Origin: Corynebacterium tuberculostearicum SK141
GTDB lineage: Bacteria; Actinomycetota; Actinomycetes; Mycobacteriales; Mycobacteriaceae
Reading direction: 5' to 3'
Length of the DNA: 64,000 nucleotides
Assembly (NCBI RefSeq): GCF_000175635.1
Contig: NZ_ACVP01000007.1
Span: forward strand, 1-64,000
Shown here: in pieces, positions 39,086-48,638 of the stretch
Layout of the letters: each line of letters starts with the position of its first letter
Position numbering within the stretch: position 1 is the first letter of the stretch
Notes under the pieces: model-generated
What the model was told of the DNA's origin: nothing
Seen by the model: only the letters and a program-made list of their open reading frames with translations
Database searches by the model: none
Position numbers and translations under genes: made by a program

Positions 39086-42061
39086 GTGGCAGAAGCAGCC
39101 GGGCCGGGAAAGACCTTGGTGATCGTCGAGTCGGCGACGAAGGCGAAGAAGATTCAGCCTTACCTCGGAGATAACTACATCGTGGAGGCCTCCGTGGGCC
39201 ATATCCGCGATCTTCCCCGTGGCGCTGCGGACGTGCCGGCTAAGTATAAGAAGGAATCCTGGGCGCGCCTCGGCGTGAACCCGGAGGATGACTTCGCCCC
39301 GCTGTACGTGGTGAGCCCCGATAAAAAGAAGAAGGTCGCAGACCTCAAGTCCAAGCTGAAGCAGTGCGATCAGCTCTACCTCGCAACAGACCCCGACCGC
39401 GAGGGCGAGGCCATCGCCTGGCACCTGCTTGAGGTCCTCAAGCCCAAGGTTCCGGTGCGCCGCATGGTCTTTAACGAGATCACCAAGTCCGCGATCCTGG
39501 AGGCCGCGGACAATACCCGCGATTTGGATTACAACCTTATCGACGCCCAGGAAACCCGCCGTATCCTCGACCGTCTCTACGGCTATGAGGTCTCCCCGGT
39601 GCTGTGGAAGAAGGTTATGCCACGGCTTTCTGCCGGCCGCGTGCAGTCGGTGGCCACCCGCGTCATCGTCGAGCGCGAGCGCGAGCGCATGGCGTTCATC
39701 CCCGCGGACTACTGGGATCTGGCCGCCACGCTAGATACCGGCGCTGCGGACGCGGATAACCCCGCTACTTTCGACGCCCGCCTTACCGCCGTCAATAGCA
39801 AGCGCGTGGCCTTGGGCCGCGACTTTGATGACCGCGGAAACGTCAAGAGCAAAGACGTCATCGTCATCACCGAGCCACAGGCCAAGGCGCTAGAAACCGC
39901 GCTGCGCGGTGCGGATATGCAGGTCGCTGGGGTCGAACACAAGCCCTATACGCGCAAGCCCTATGCGCCGTTTATGACCTCTACGCTGCAGCAGGAGGCC
40001 GGCCGCCGCCTGCACTTTACCTCTGAGCGCACCATGCGCATTGCGCAGCGACTGTACGAAAACGGCCACATTACTTATATGCGTACGGACTCTACCTCGC
40101 TCTCTCAGCAGGGCCTGTCGGCTGCGCGCAATTCCGCTACCAGCATCTATGGTGCAGAATACGTCTCTGATTCCCCGCGCGTATATGACCGCAAGGTGAA
40201 AAACTCCCAGGAGGCCCACGAGGCCATCCGACCGGCCGGCGAGTCCTTCGCCACCCCGGGCCAGCTCTCTGGCCAGTTGGATGCGGAGGAGTTTAAGCTC
40301 TATGACCTGATTTGGAAGCGCACCGTCGCCTCTCAGATGGCCGATGCCAAGGGAACCTCCATGAAGGTCACCGTGGCCGGCACCGCCGCCACCGATAAGG
40401 GCAGCTACGACGTGGAATTCTCCGCCACCGGCCGCACCATTACCTTCCCCGGCTTCCTGAAGGCCTACGGCGCGGACGACGCCAAGGGGGACAAGAAGGG
40501 CGAGACCCGCCTGCCGCACTTGGAGGAGGGCCGCGGCCTGACCGCCAAGGAGGTCTCCGCCGAGGGACACTCCACCAACCCGCCGGCGCGCTATACCGAA
40601 GCCAGCCTGGTCAAGAAGATGGAGGACCTAGGCATCGGTCGCCCGTCCACCTACGCGTCCATCATCAAGACCATCCAGGACCGCGGCTATGTGGTCTCGC
40701 GCGGCAATGCGCTGGTGCCATCCTGGGTTGCCTTCGCCGTCGTAGGCCTATTGGAGGAAAACTTCACCGAGCTGGTGGACTATGACTTCACCTCTTCCAT
40801 GGAAGACGAGCTAGACCAGATTGCCACCGGTATCGAGGACGGTACCGCCTGGCTTAACGGCTTCTACTTTGGCAACGCCGAGGCCAACGAGCAGAAGGCG
40901 GCTTCCATTGCCCGGCACGGCGGCTTGAAGTCGCTTATCGACGTCAACCTAGAAGCCATCGATGCCCGCAAGGTCAACTCCCTGCGTCTTTATACCGATA
41001 CCGAGGGCCGCGACGTCTTCGTCCGCGTGGGTCGCTATGGCCCGTATATCGAGCGCGCCGTTGGCACTAACGACGACGGCAGCATCGAGTATCAGCGCGC
41101 TAACCTGTCCGAAACCGTCACCCCGGATGGACTGAACGAGGAGCTGGCGGAAAAGCTCTTCGCCACCCCGCAGGGCGGCCGTGAGCTAGGCGAGAACCCA
41201 GAAAACGGCCGCATGATCGTGGCCAAGGAGGGCCGCTTTGGCCCGTATGTCACCGAGGTCGTCCGCGAGGATGAGCGGGAGAAGGCCGAGGGTGAGGCCG
41301 AGGAGGTCGTCGCTAAGGAGCGCGCCGAGGAAGACAAGCAACGCGCCGAGGAAGGCAAGCGTGCCAAGAACTGGGAAACCAAGACGGCCGCGAAGCAGAA
41401 GGAAAAGCGCGTCAAGGAGTACATCGAGAACAAGCTCAAGCCGGGTACGGCTTCGCTGTTTAGCTCCATGGAACCCTCCACTGTGACTTTGGAGGAGGCC
41501 CTCAAGCTGCTTTCTCTGCCGCGCGAGGTGGGCGAGGACGACGGCGTGATGATCACCGCGCAGAACGGGCGCTATGGCCCGTACCTGAAGAAGGGTACCG
41601 ATTCGCGCTCGCTGGCTAAGGAAGAGCAGATCTTCACCATCACCTTGGACGAGGCCCGCCGCATCTACGCCGAGCCGAAGCGTCGCGGCCGCGCCGCGGC
41701 CCAGCCGCCGATTAAGCAGCTGGGCGATAACGACGTCTCCGGCAAGCCCATGACCGTCAAGGACGGCCGCTTCGGCCCCTATGTCACCGATGGCACCACC
41801 AATGCCTCCCTGCGCCGCGGCGATGACCCGGAGCAGCTTACCGACGCCCGCGCGAACGAACTCCTTTCCGAGCGCCGCGCCAAGGAAGCTTCCGGCGAGA
41901 CCAAGAAGAAGTCCACCAAGAAGTCCTCTAAGAAGACGACGAAGAAGAAGGCAACCAAGAAGGCCACCAAAAAGTCCACGAAGAAGGCTGGCAAGAAGGC
42001 AACTAAGAAGCCCTCGCCCGGCACGAAGAACGTGGTAAAGGCCGGCTCGCGCAAGAAGTAA
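39086..42061 (+). CDS. topA: DNA topoisomerase I
   Basis: The 991-aa type IA topoisomerase has TOPRIM motifs VIVESATKAK and DPDREGE. The catalytic tyrosine is Tyr331 in TYMRTDSTSL, followed by the RPSTYASII region. No zinc fingers are present. The C-terminus has three or four repeats of the form GRFGPYVT and a Lys-rich tail (about 945-985, KKSTKK type), usual for actinobacterial TopA. It starts at GTG. The 250 bp upstream hold promoter-like sequence only. Confidence 0.97.
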   Translation: MAEAAGPGKTLVIVESATKAKKIQPYLGDNYIVEASVGHIRDLPRGAADVPAKYKKESWARLGVNPEDDFAPLYVVSPDKKKKVADLKSKLKQCDQLYLATDPDREGEAIAWHLLEVLKPKVPVRRMVFNEITKSAILEAADNTRDLDYNLIDAQETRRILDRLYGYEVSPVLWKKVMPRLSAGRVQSVATRVIVERERERMAFIPADYWDLAATLDTGAADADNPATFDARLTAVNSKRVALGRDFDDRGNVKSKDVIVITEPQAKALETALRGADMQVAGVEHKPYTRKPYAPFMTSTLQQEAGRRLHFTSERTMRIAQRLYENGHITYMRTDSTSLSQQGLSAARNSATSIYGAEYVSDSPRVYDRKVKNSQEAHEAIRPAGESFATPGQLSGQLDAEEFKLYDLIWKRTVASQMADAKGTSMKVTVAGTAATDKGSYDVEFSATGRTITFPGFLKAYGADDAKGDKKGETRLPHLEEGRGLTAKEVSAEGHSTNPPARYTEASLVKKMEDLGIGRPSTYASIIKTIQDRGYVVSRGNALVPSWVAFAVVGLLEENFTELVDYDFTSSMEDELDQIATGIEDGTAWLNGFYFGNAEANEQKAASIARHGGLKSLIDVNLEAIDARKVNSLRLYTDTEGRDVFVRVGRYGPYIERAVGTNDDGSIEYQRANLSETVTPDGLNEELAEKLFATPQGGRELGENPENGRMIVAKEGRFGPYVTEVVREDEREKAEGEAEEVVAKERAEEDKQRAEEGKRAKNWETKTAAKQKEKRVKEYIENKLKPGTASLFSSMEPSTVTLEEALKLLSLPREVGEDDGVMITAQNGRYGPYLKKGTDSRSLAKEEQIFTITLDEARRIYAEPKRRGRAAAQPPIKQLGDNDVSGKPMTVKDGRFGPYVTDGTTNASLRRGDDPEQLTDARANELLSERRAKEASGETKKKSTKKSSKKTTKKKATKKATKKSTKKAGKKATKKPSPGTKNVVKAGSRKK

Positions 42062-42079
42062 CCGCGTAAGGTGGCGGGC

Positions 42080-42673
42080 ATGAACGATTTTCTTGCCCGC
42101 ACCCAAGAAGGCGCCGCGGCCCTGCGGCGCGCCGTCACCATCAAAACGCGGCCGCAGCTTTTGGCCTCGGTACGCGAAGAGCCCGCCGTTGGCGCCGGAG
42201 TTGTAGCCGGAGCTATTGGCCAGGTGGAAAAGGCCCGCACCCTGACCCGTCCTTCGGTGCTCGGCGTGGCGGCCGTAACGGCGAGCCATGCCGCCTATGC
42301 GTGGAGCCTATATCGCCGCGGCGCGCGCAACGACGCCCTGGGTTGGAGCCTGCGCGCGGCCGTATGGGGCGCGGGCGTTGCCGCAACTCGCAAGGAGCCG
42401 ACGGCCGCTGCGGTCGCGGTGGGCGGCGCGGCGGTGCTCACGACCTCGGCATTGGCGGGAGATCCAGCGCTGCGCACCGATGCCGGCAAGGGCATGAGCC
42501 ACGGCACCAACCTGCTCGTTGCGGCCGAGGGGCTGACGGCCCTGCGCGCGGCGCTCGCGCAGCAACATAGCGGTAAGCGGAAGCAGGGGGCGCGCCTAGT
42601 GGGCGCGGCCGAGGCGGGCGCCCTAGCGGTCGGCCATCTGCTGCTTCTCGATGGCCTGTGCCGCACGCGGTAG
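42080..42673 (+). CDS. membrane protein of unknown function
   Basis: The 197-aa Ala/Gly-rich protein has four or five weak hydrophobic segments. TAAGGT about 9 nt before the ATG suggests a leaderless start; a GTG three codons upstream is also possible. It overlaps the convergent DUF418 gene by 51 nt. Function unknown. Confidence 0.6.
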   Translation: MNDFLARTQEGAAALRRAVTIKTRPQLLASVREEPAVGAGVVAGAIGQVEKARTLTRPSVLGVAAVTASHAAYAWSLYRRGARNDALGWSLRAAVWGAGVAATRKEPTAAAVAVGGAAVLTTSALAGDPALRTDAGKGMSHGTNLLVAAEGLTALRAALAQQHSGKRKQGARLVGAAEAGALAVGHLLLLDGLCRTR

Positions 42674-43861
42674 CTGCGGCTGCATCGTCGGACCGTAGGA
42701 CAGCCGGCGGTGCACCGCCTCGAACGGCCCGCGGAGGTCGAAGACTTCCAGCACGCAGGCCCCGATAAGCGTGACCAGCCACACCGCGAATGCCAGCGCG
42801 GCCTGGCCGAAGGCGCCCAGATCGTGGCCGAAGTTCAGCGTGAACGGGTGCACGAGGAAGAAAAAGAGAATGGACTGCCCTACGTAGCCGCTCATGGAGC
42901 GCTTGCCCAGCGCCGCAAAAGGCCACAGCACTGTGGGCAGCGGCGCGCCGGCCGAGAGCCGCTCCTGCACCGGCTGCAGCAGCAGCGCGAGCCCGGCCAG
43001 GATGCCAGGTCCGGTAAAGACACCGATGAAAGCGTTGGCATTATTGGCCGCATTGGCCCAGCGCTGCTCGATGACCCCCAGCGTGCTCAAAGACCACAAG
43101 GCGCCGATAACCACGGTAATGATCACCGCGACGGCCACCCAGCGGAGGAGGGTGGGGCGGTGAGAGGGGACGTCGGCAAGCACGCTCTGGCGCGCCCACA
43201 CAAAGCCCACGAGCATGACGGGCAGGTACATCAGCACAATGATCGGCGTGGCAACAGCCTGGCTGCCAAGGGTAATAAGCTGGCTGAGCAGCAGATCGGG
43301 GTAGGACTCGATGGTGCCAATGCCCTCCGTGGCCACCACGCCGCTGGGATCCACAGCGCCGGAAATGAAGGCCACCACCCCGCCCAGCGCGCACAGCGCG
43401 AATAGGATATAGGCAACGCGCAGGAGGGTAGAATCCCGTTTGCGCAGCAGGAAGGCGATGATAATTCCCGCCACGCCATAGAAGAACATAATGTCGCCCC
43501 AAAACAGCAGCACCAGGTGCACTGCGCCCATGAGCGCCAAGAAGGCATAGCGCTTGGCGATGACCCAGCGCGCCGCCCGCACCGGAAACCCGCGCCGCCA
43601 CAGACTCATCGCAATGAGCCCCACGCCAAAGCCGAGCAGGGTAGAAAACATGGGCAGGCCGCGGTTGTGGACAAAGAAGGCGCCGAAGACCACGGCCGCC
43701 TTATCCCACGCGCTGCCATCAATGATGCCGCCGAAATAGCTGCCCGGCCGGTCGGTGGTGATGATCCATGCCGTGGTCATATTGGCCATGGCGATGCCTA
43801 GAAGGGCCATGCCGCGCGCCACATCGGGCACGATCATGCGGGGCCGGGGAGCTGAGCTCAC
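42623..43861 (-). CDS. DUF418/YeiB-like multi-pass membrane protein
   Basis: The 412-aa protein has ten or eleven hydrophobic helices. It begins PDVARGMALLGIAMANM, and the C-terminal DUF418 signature includes LGKRSMSGYVGQSILFFF. The start GTG has GAGG 9 nt upstream. It follows cyaB with a 12-nt gap, so the two form an operon. Biochemical role unknown; acyltransferase-3-like folds are related. Confidence 0.8.
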   Translation of the reverse strand: MSSAPRPRMIVPDVARGMALLGIAMANMTTAWIITTDRPGSYFGGIIDGSAWDKAAVVFGAFFVHNRGLPMFSTLLGFGVGLIAMSLWRRGFPVRAARWVIAKRYAFLALMGAVHLVLLFWGDIMFFYGVAGIIIAFLLRKRDSTLLRVAYILFALCALGGVVAFISGAVDPSGVVATEGIGTIESYPDLLLSQLITLGSQAVATPIIVLMYLPVMLVGFVWARQSVLADVPSHRPTLLRWVAVAVIITVVIGALWSLSTLGVIEQRWANAANNANAFIGVFTGPGILAGLALLLQPVQERLSAGAPLPTVLWPFAALGKRSMSGYVGQSILFFFLVHPFTLNFGHDLGAFGQAALAFAVWLVTLIGACVLEVFDLRGPFEAVHRRLSYGPTMQPQLPRAAQAIEKQQMADR

Positions 43862-43873
43862 TTAAAAACCTCG

Positions 43874-45406
43874 TTATACCTCGGAACGTTCTGCCAGGGT
43901 AGCGCGGATAGGGCGAGCCAGCTGGGTCATGCGGTGACGGCCGCGCAGCTCAATGGATTTCATCATAGTCCAGCGGGCCTGCTCGGCCTCGTTAGCGGTC
44001 TTGAGCGTGGCGGCGTTGGTAAGAACCTGGCCCGGGGTGTCCTTGGCCAGCTCGGTCAGGCGCGCAGCCTCGTTCACGGCGTCACCAATGACGGTGTATT
44101 CGAAGCGATCCGCGCCGCCGATATGCCCGGCCACAACGTGCCCCGCCGCCACGCCAATGCCCGCCTGCAGCTCCAGCCCGCGCAACTCGCCGCGCAGCTC
44201 GCGGGCGGCCTGCAGCGCCATGGAGGCGGAATCATAAACATTGAGCGGCGCGCCAAAGACAGCCAGCGCGGCATCGCCCTGGAACTTGTTAATGATGCCT
44301 TTATTGCGGTGCACCACCTCGACGACGTGCTCGAAGAACTTATTGAGCTCCTCCACTACCTCCTCGGGGGAGTGGTTGACGGCGAAAGTAGTAGAACCGA
44401 TGACGTCAATGAAGAGCACAGCGACCTTGCGGTCCTCGCCGCCCAACTCGGGGCGCTCCTCTAGGGCGCGCTGCGCCACCTCGACGCCGACGTAGCGGCC
44501 GAAGATATCGCGCACGCGCTGGCGCTCGCGCAAGCCGCGCATCATCTCGTTGAAACCGGCCTGCAGTACGCCCAGCTCGGACCCGTCATAGATATCGACC
44601 TCGGCATCGTTCTCGCCACGGCGCACCCGGTTAATGGCGTCCTGCAGCTCCACGATCGGGTCCACCACGCTCATCACCGCGAAGCTAGTACCGATAAACC
44701 CGGTGGCCAGAGCGGTAAGTGCCAGGGCCGTGATGGCGGGAACCAGGTCTCCTGCGGTGCCGGAGAAGAGCCCGGTGCGCTGGGCGATGAGCACGAGCAA
44801 GATGCCGACCAACGGCACGCCGGAGGTCATCAGCCAGGTCGAAATGAGGCGGTACTTGATGGGCGGCTCCAGGGTGGCGTCCTCGAAGCGGCGCGCCACC
44901 GCCTGGGCGGCCACAGGGCGCACGAGGCGCTCGGCCTGCAGGTAAGTCAAGATGACCACCACGAGGCCGGCCAGGGTGGCGGACACGCCCACGACGAGCC
45001 CGAGGCTGCCGGATTCCCGGCCGGAAATTACCACGGCCAGGATGATGCCGATGAGCCACACCGCGGCCGCCACCGCGGATTGGTAGACGGGAATGCGCAG
45101 CACCAGGTTGCGCACCATATTCGGATCGTGCTCGTCCGGGTTGCGCTGCCAGTCCAGCACTGGGCGGAAAAGCAGCAGGGTGACGGCGATGCCGATGACC
45201 ACGGCAAAGATGAGGTACACCGCGGCGACGCCCATCAGGCTGGGCAGCTCGGCGGCAAAGTCCTTAATCTCCGGCATCGGCAGGAAATAAAGGACAAAGG
45301 TCATGATGGCGATGGCGCCGATGAGGTTCGCGCCAAGGACTAAGGCGGCGTAGACCGGCCATTGGGTACCCATGAGCCATCGTGCGCCGCGCAGTAGTCT
45401 GTTCAT
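43874..45406 (-). CDS. cyaB: membrane class III adenylate cyclase
   Basis: The 510-aa protein has six transmembrane helices, a HAMP linker (about 237-295) and a cyclase homology domain. Metal ligands are Asp334 (FIDVIGST) and Asp378 (FQGDAALAVFGAP). Lys374 and the DAVNEAARL motif fit adenine recognition. It supplies cAMP for GlxR. The frame is open far upstream, but the ATG with GAAGG in front is the natural start. It is divergent from holB with about 37 bp between starts. Confidence 0.9.
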   Translation of the reverse strand: MNRLLRGARWLMGTQWPVYAALVLGANLIGAIAIMTFVLYFLPMPEIKDFAAELPSLMGVAAVYLIFAVVIGIAVTLLLFRPVLDWQRNPDEHDPNMVRNLVLRIPVYQSAVAAAVWLIGIILAVVISGRESGSLGLVVGVSATLAGLVVVILTYLQAERLVRPVAAQAVARRFEDATLEPPIKYRLISTWLMTSGVPLVGILLVLIAQRTGLFSGTAGDLVPAITALALTALATGFIGTSFAVMSVVDPIVELQDAINRVRRGENDAEVDIYDGSELGVLQAGFNEMMRGLRERQRVRDIFGRYVGVEVAQRALEERPELGGEDRKVAVLFIDVIGSTTFAVNHSPEEVVEELNKFFEHVVEVVHRNKGIINKFQGDAALAVFGAPLNVYDSASMALQAARELRGELRGLELQAGIGVAAGHVVAGHIGGADRFEYTVIGDAVNEAARLTELAKDTPGQVLTNAATLKTANEAEQARWTMMKSIELRGRHRMTQLARPIRATLAERSEV

Positions 45407-45443
45407 GCCTTCATACTTTAGTAAGACCAGTAGGCTAGGGCGA

Positions 45444-46643
45444 GTGAATACCGGAAGCGTTGCGCAAAGATTGGCAGATACCCCAGGTGTGGCCCGCACT
45501 ATCCTGGGCGCCGCCCGGGCAGCTCGGGGGATGCCGGGGGCAGACCCGCGGGCGATGAGCCATTCCTGGCTATTTACCGGCCCGCCGGGCTCCGGCCGTT
45601 CCTTGGCCGCCATCGATTTTGCGGCCGCGCTCATGTGCACGGACGCAGAGGAACCGGGCTGCGGCCGGTGCGAGGCCTGTCGTGCGGTGCTGGAGACCAA
45701 ACAACACACCGATCTGGTCCTCGTGGATCCGCAGGAGGTCATCATTCCCGTGGATACGGTGCGCGAGGTCATCGGCCGTGCCGCGAGCCTGCCCACGGTG
45801 GCCCCTTGGCGCGTGGTGATCTTCAACAACGCCGACCGCCTCAACAATAACGGCGCGAATGCCCTACTCAAGACGGTAGAGGAGCCGCCGGCGCGCACCG
45901 TAATTATCATGTGCGCGCCTTCCGACGCCCCCGAGGACTTCTCTCAGACCCTTCGCTCGCGCTGCCGGCACCTGTACATTCCCTCCCCGTCGGTGGAGAG
46001 CATTACCGCCCAGTTGGTCAGCGAGGGCGCCTCGGATCACGACGCCCACTTGGCCGCCCTTACCTCCCTCCGTCACGTCGGCCGGGCGCGGCGCCTAGTC
46101 AACGATCCCGCGGTGCAAAAACGCCGCGCGGTGGCCATCAACCTGGCAGAGGAGGTCTTCCACGGCTCCCAGGGCTTCCAGGCGGTGACCTCGCTGCTGA
46201 AGATGGTGGACTCGGAGGCGAAGGAGTCGCATAAAGACCAGGAAGAGGCCGAGCTGGCGAAACTGGAACAGACCCTCGGCGTGGGTGCGAAGGGCAAAGG
46301 CGCGGCTAAGGCGCAGCGCGACGCCCGCTCCGCCATCAAGGATCTGCAGGACCAGCACAAAAAGCGGGCGAAGCGCCGCGTGATCGATAACCTGGACCTC
46401 GTGCTTGTTGATCTCTCCGGCGTCTACCGCGATGCGCTCATGCAGAAGGTGGGCGCGCAGGTGGATTTGACCCACCCGGACTTCGCCGGTCTTTCTGGTG
46501 AGATCGCGCAGCGCGTGAGCGAGGAAGGCTTGCTGGACTGCCAGGCGGCTATCACGTTGTGCCGCGAGCAGCTGACCCAAAACGTCGGCACGCAGATTGC
46601 CTTTGACGGGCTGGTGGGCCGCCTGCGCCGTGCGTGCCTGTAG
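45444..46643 (+). CDS. holB: DNA polymerase III subunit delta-prime
   Basis: The 399-aa clamp-loader subunit has a P-loop-like GPPGSGRS (Arg in place of Lys) and the zinc module CTDAEEPGCGRCEAC. NALLKTVEEPP follows, then a charged insertion (about 275-320) and C-terminal helices. The start is GTG, 8 nt after TAGGCT, which indicates a leaderless mRNA. Confidence 0.92.
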   Translation: MNTGSVAQRLADTPGVARTILGAARAARGMPGADPRAMSHSWLFTGPPGSGRSLAAIDFAAALMCTDAEEPGCGRCEACRAVLETKQHTDLVLVDPQEVIIPVDTVREVIGRAASLPTVAPWRVVIFNNADRLNNNGANALLKTVEEPPARTVIIMCAPSDAPEDFSQTLRSRCRHLYIPSPSVESITAQLVSEGASDHDAHLAALTSLRHVGRARRLVNDPAVQKRRAVAINLAEEVFHGSQGFQAVTSLLKMVDSEAKESHKDQEEAELAKLEQTLGVGAKGKGAAKAQRDARSAIKDLQDQHKKRAKRRVIDNLDLVLVDLSGVYRDALMQKVGAQVDLTHPDFAGLSGEIAQRVSEEGLLDCQAAITLCREQLTQNVGTQIAFDGLVGRLRRACL

Positions 46644-46719
46644 GTGGGGCCCGATTTCTATTCCGTGGCACCCCTAGGTTAGACTTTCTCTTGCTGCACT
46701 GGCGTATGCCGAGCAGCGC

Positions 46720-46795
46720 GCCGCCTTAGCTCAGTCGGTAGAGCATTTCACTCGTAATGAAAAGGTCGCGAGTTCGATTCTCGCAGGCGGCTCCA
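46720..46795 (+). tRNA. tRNA-Thr (anticodon CGT)
   Basis: It is 76 nt with an encoded CCA. The acceptor stem pairs GCCGCCT with AGGCGGC. The anticodon arm is TTTCA-CTCGTAA-TGAAA with anticodon CGT, and the T loop GTTCGATTC is present. It reads ACG. Confidence 0.96.
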
Positions 46796-46799
46796 CAGT

Positions 46800-46828
46800 G
46801 GCCGCAGGTGTATAGCCTGCGGCCTTTC
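46800..46828 (+). terminator. tRNA-Thr terminator
   Basis: A perfect 9-bp stem GGCCGCAGG/CCTGCGGCC with a 7-nt loop is followed by TTTCG. Confidence 0.8.
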
Positions 46829-46864
46829 GCGGTTTCGGGGACAGCGGGTTGTGGGTGTAGCGCG

Positions 46865-48487
46865 CTAAGCCTCGCCGTGGTTATTGAGCAGGCGTGGGAC
46901 CACCTTGCCAGTGGCGTTGCGCGGGAGCTTGGCCAGGAAGTGCACGTCGCGCGGCACGGAGTGATCGGCGAGCTTGGTGCGGACCCAGTCGCGGATGGCG
47001 TCGGCGGTGAGGGCCTTTCCGGCGGCGTCGGCAGTAGGCACCGCCCACACGGCGATGCGTTGGAAGGTCTCGCTATCCTCTACGCCGCCAGCATGAACCT
47101 CGTGGATGCCGGGCATGGCCTCGAGGACCTCGGTGACGGACTGCGGGTGGACGTTTTCGCCGCCGACGATGATCATGTCATCGGCGCGGCCGACCACGTG
47201 TAGGAAGTCATGCTCATCGATATAGCCCAAGTCACCGATGGAGATGAGCCCGTCCACCTTATTGAGGCGCAGGTTGGGATTGGTATATCCGGTCATGGCG
47301 GTGGAGTTGTTCAGGTAGATCTCTCCCACCTCGCCGCGCGGCACCGGGTGGCCTTCCTTATCGAGGATGCGCAGCTTCGTGCCGGAGGCCACGCGTCCGG
47401 CGATGGTGGGGTTGGCGGCCACCTGGTCCATGGTGGCGGTCGTCGCGAGCGCGAGCTCGGTGGATCCGTACACGTTGCATAGGATGGCGCCGAAGCGCTC
47501 ATTGGTCTCCTTGACCACCTCCGGGGTCAGTGCATTGCCGGCCGAGGCGATGAATTTCAGGCTCGAGGTATCGAACTCACCGGCTGGGTCCCGCTCCACC
47601 AAGCGCTTAAAGAAGATGGGGGAGGAAATCATGCCATCGAGGCGGTAGCGCTGGACGTCGTCAAGCACCTGCTCCGCGTCGAATACGCGGCGGGTGACGA
47701 TGGTATTGCGCAGGCCCAGCGCGATATTGATGCAGGCCCAACCCCAGGTGTGAAAAATGGAGGCGGTGAGCTGCAGGCGCTGGTCGGCGCGCCACGGAAT
47801 CGTATCCACGATAGAGGCCAGCACCACGGGCAGGGTGGGCTCCGGCCGCACAATGCCCTTCGGAATGCCGGTGGTGCCGGAGGACATGAGCACGATTGAG
47901 CCGTGCTTGGGGAAGCGCGGCAGCTCCACGGCCGGTGGGTTCTTTACAATCTTGTCCAGCTTCGGCAGATCGCTTGCGCCCGTATCGTGCGCGATGATGA
48001 CCGGGATATCGGTGTCCACGCGGTCGATGAACTCATCATCCACGACGAGCACATTGATGCCATTCTCCTCGATGCAGCCTGCCAGCTGCTCCGGGGAGGA
48101 GCCCACGTTGAGCAGGTAAATAGAAGCGCCCACATAGCCCTTGGCGCCGAGCGGAATGATGATGCCGCGGCCGTTGCGCGCCATGACGCCGAGGCGAATC
48201 TCGGGCAGGTCCAGCGAGCGGAGGTAGCGGGCGAAGCCCTGCGTGTGGGTGCGCAGCTGGCGGTAGGTGAGGGTGCCGTCGTCGTCGATAAGCGCCAAGC
48301 GCTCCGGGCAGGCGAGGTAGCCCTGTTCGATCTCGCGCGCGGTGGTGAAGCGGTAGCGGGCCAGGTTCGGCAGCAGGTTGAGCTGGGCCTTCGCGCCGCC
48401 TTGGTGGCTGATGAGTCCGGCGTTAAGAAGCGCCGGCACGAACCGGCCGAGGGCTGCAGCGTGGAATGTGAAATCAGAAAAATTCAC
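46865..48487 (-). CDS. AMP-forming acyl-CoA synthetase / fatty-acid ligase
   Basis: The 540-aa ANL-superfamily enzyme has the P-loop MSSGTTGIPKG, the GSTE motif, a hinge region GRADDMIIVGGENVHP and catalytic Lys in PRNATGKV. The N-terminal part resembles FadD-type long-chain ligases of mycolate-producing bacteria. It diverges from a secreted SGNH hydrolase, so a lipid-handling pair under shared control is plausible. The physiological substrate is unknown. Confidence 0.85.
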   Translation of the reverse strand: MNFSDFTFHAAALGRFVPALLNAGLISHQGGAKAQLNLLPNLARYRFTTAREIEQGYLACPERLALIDDDGTLTYRQLRTHTQGFARYLRSLDLPEIRLGVMARNGRGIIIPLGAKGYVGASIYLLNVGSSPEQLAGCIEENGINVLVVDDEFIDRVDTDIPVIIAHDTGASDLPKLDKIVKNPPAVELPRFPKHGSIVLMSSGTTGIPKGIVRPEPTLPVVLASIVDTIPWRADQRLQLTASIFHTWGWACINIALGLRNTIVTRRVFDAEQVLDDVQRYRLDGMISSPIFFKRLVERDPAGEFDTSSLKFIASAGNALTPEVVKETNERFGAILCNVYGSTELALATTATMDQVAANPTIAGRVASGTKLRILDKEGHPVPRGEVGEIYLNNSTAMTGYTNPNLRLNKVDGLISIGDLGYIDEHDFLHVVGRADDMIIVGGENVHPQSVTEVLEAMPGIHEVHAGGVEDSETFQRIAVWAVPTADAAGKALTADAIRDWVRTKLADHSVPRDVHFLAKLPRNATGKVVPRLLNNHGEA

Positions 48488-48638
48488 GATCGGGAAAGCT
48501 CCAAATTAGCGAAGATAACGAAAAGATAACCATGGACGATATCGTGAGAGAGGCGGGCGGTGTTGCCGCCAACTCGAAATATGTTACAGAAGTGACTACA
48601 GTTACCTGAAGTTACTGGTGTTTCTAGAAAAGGATCTC

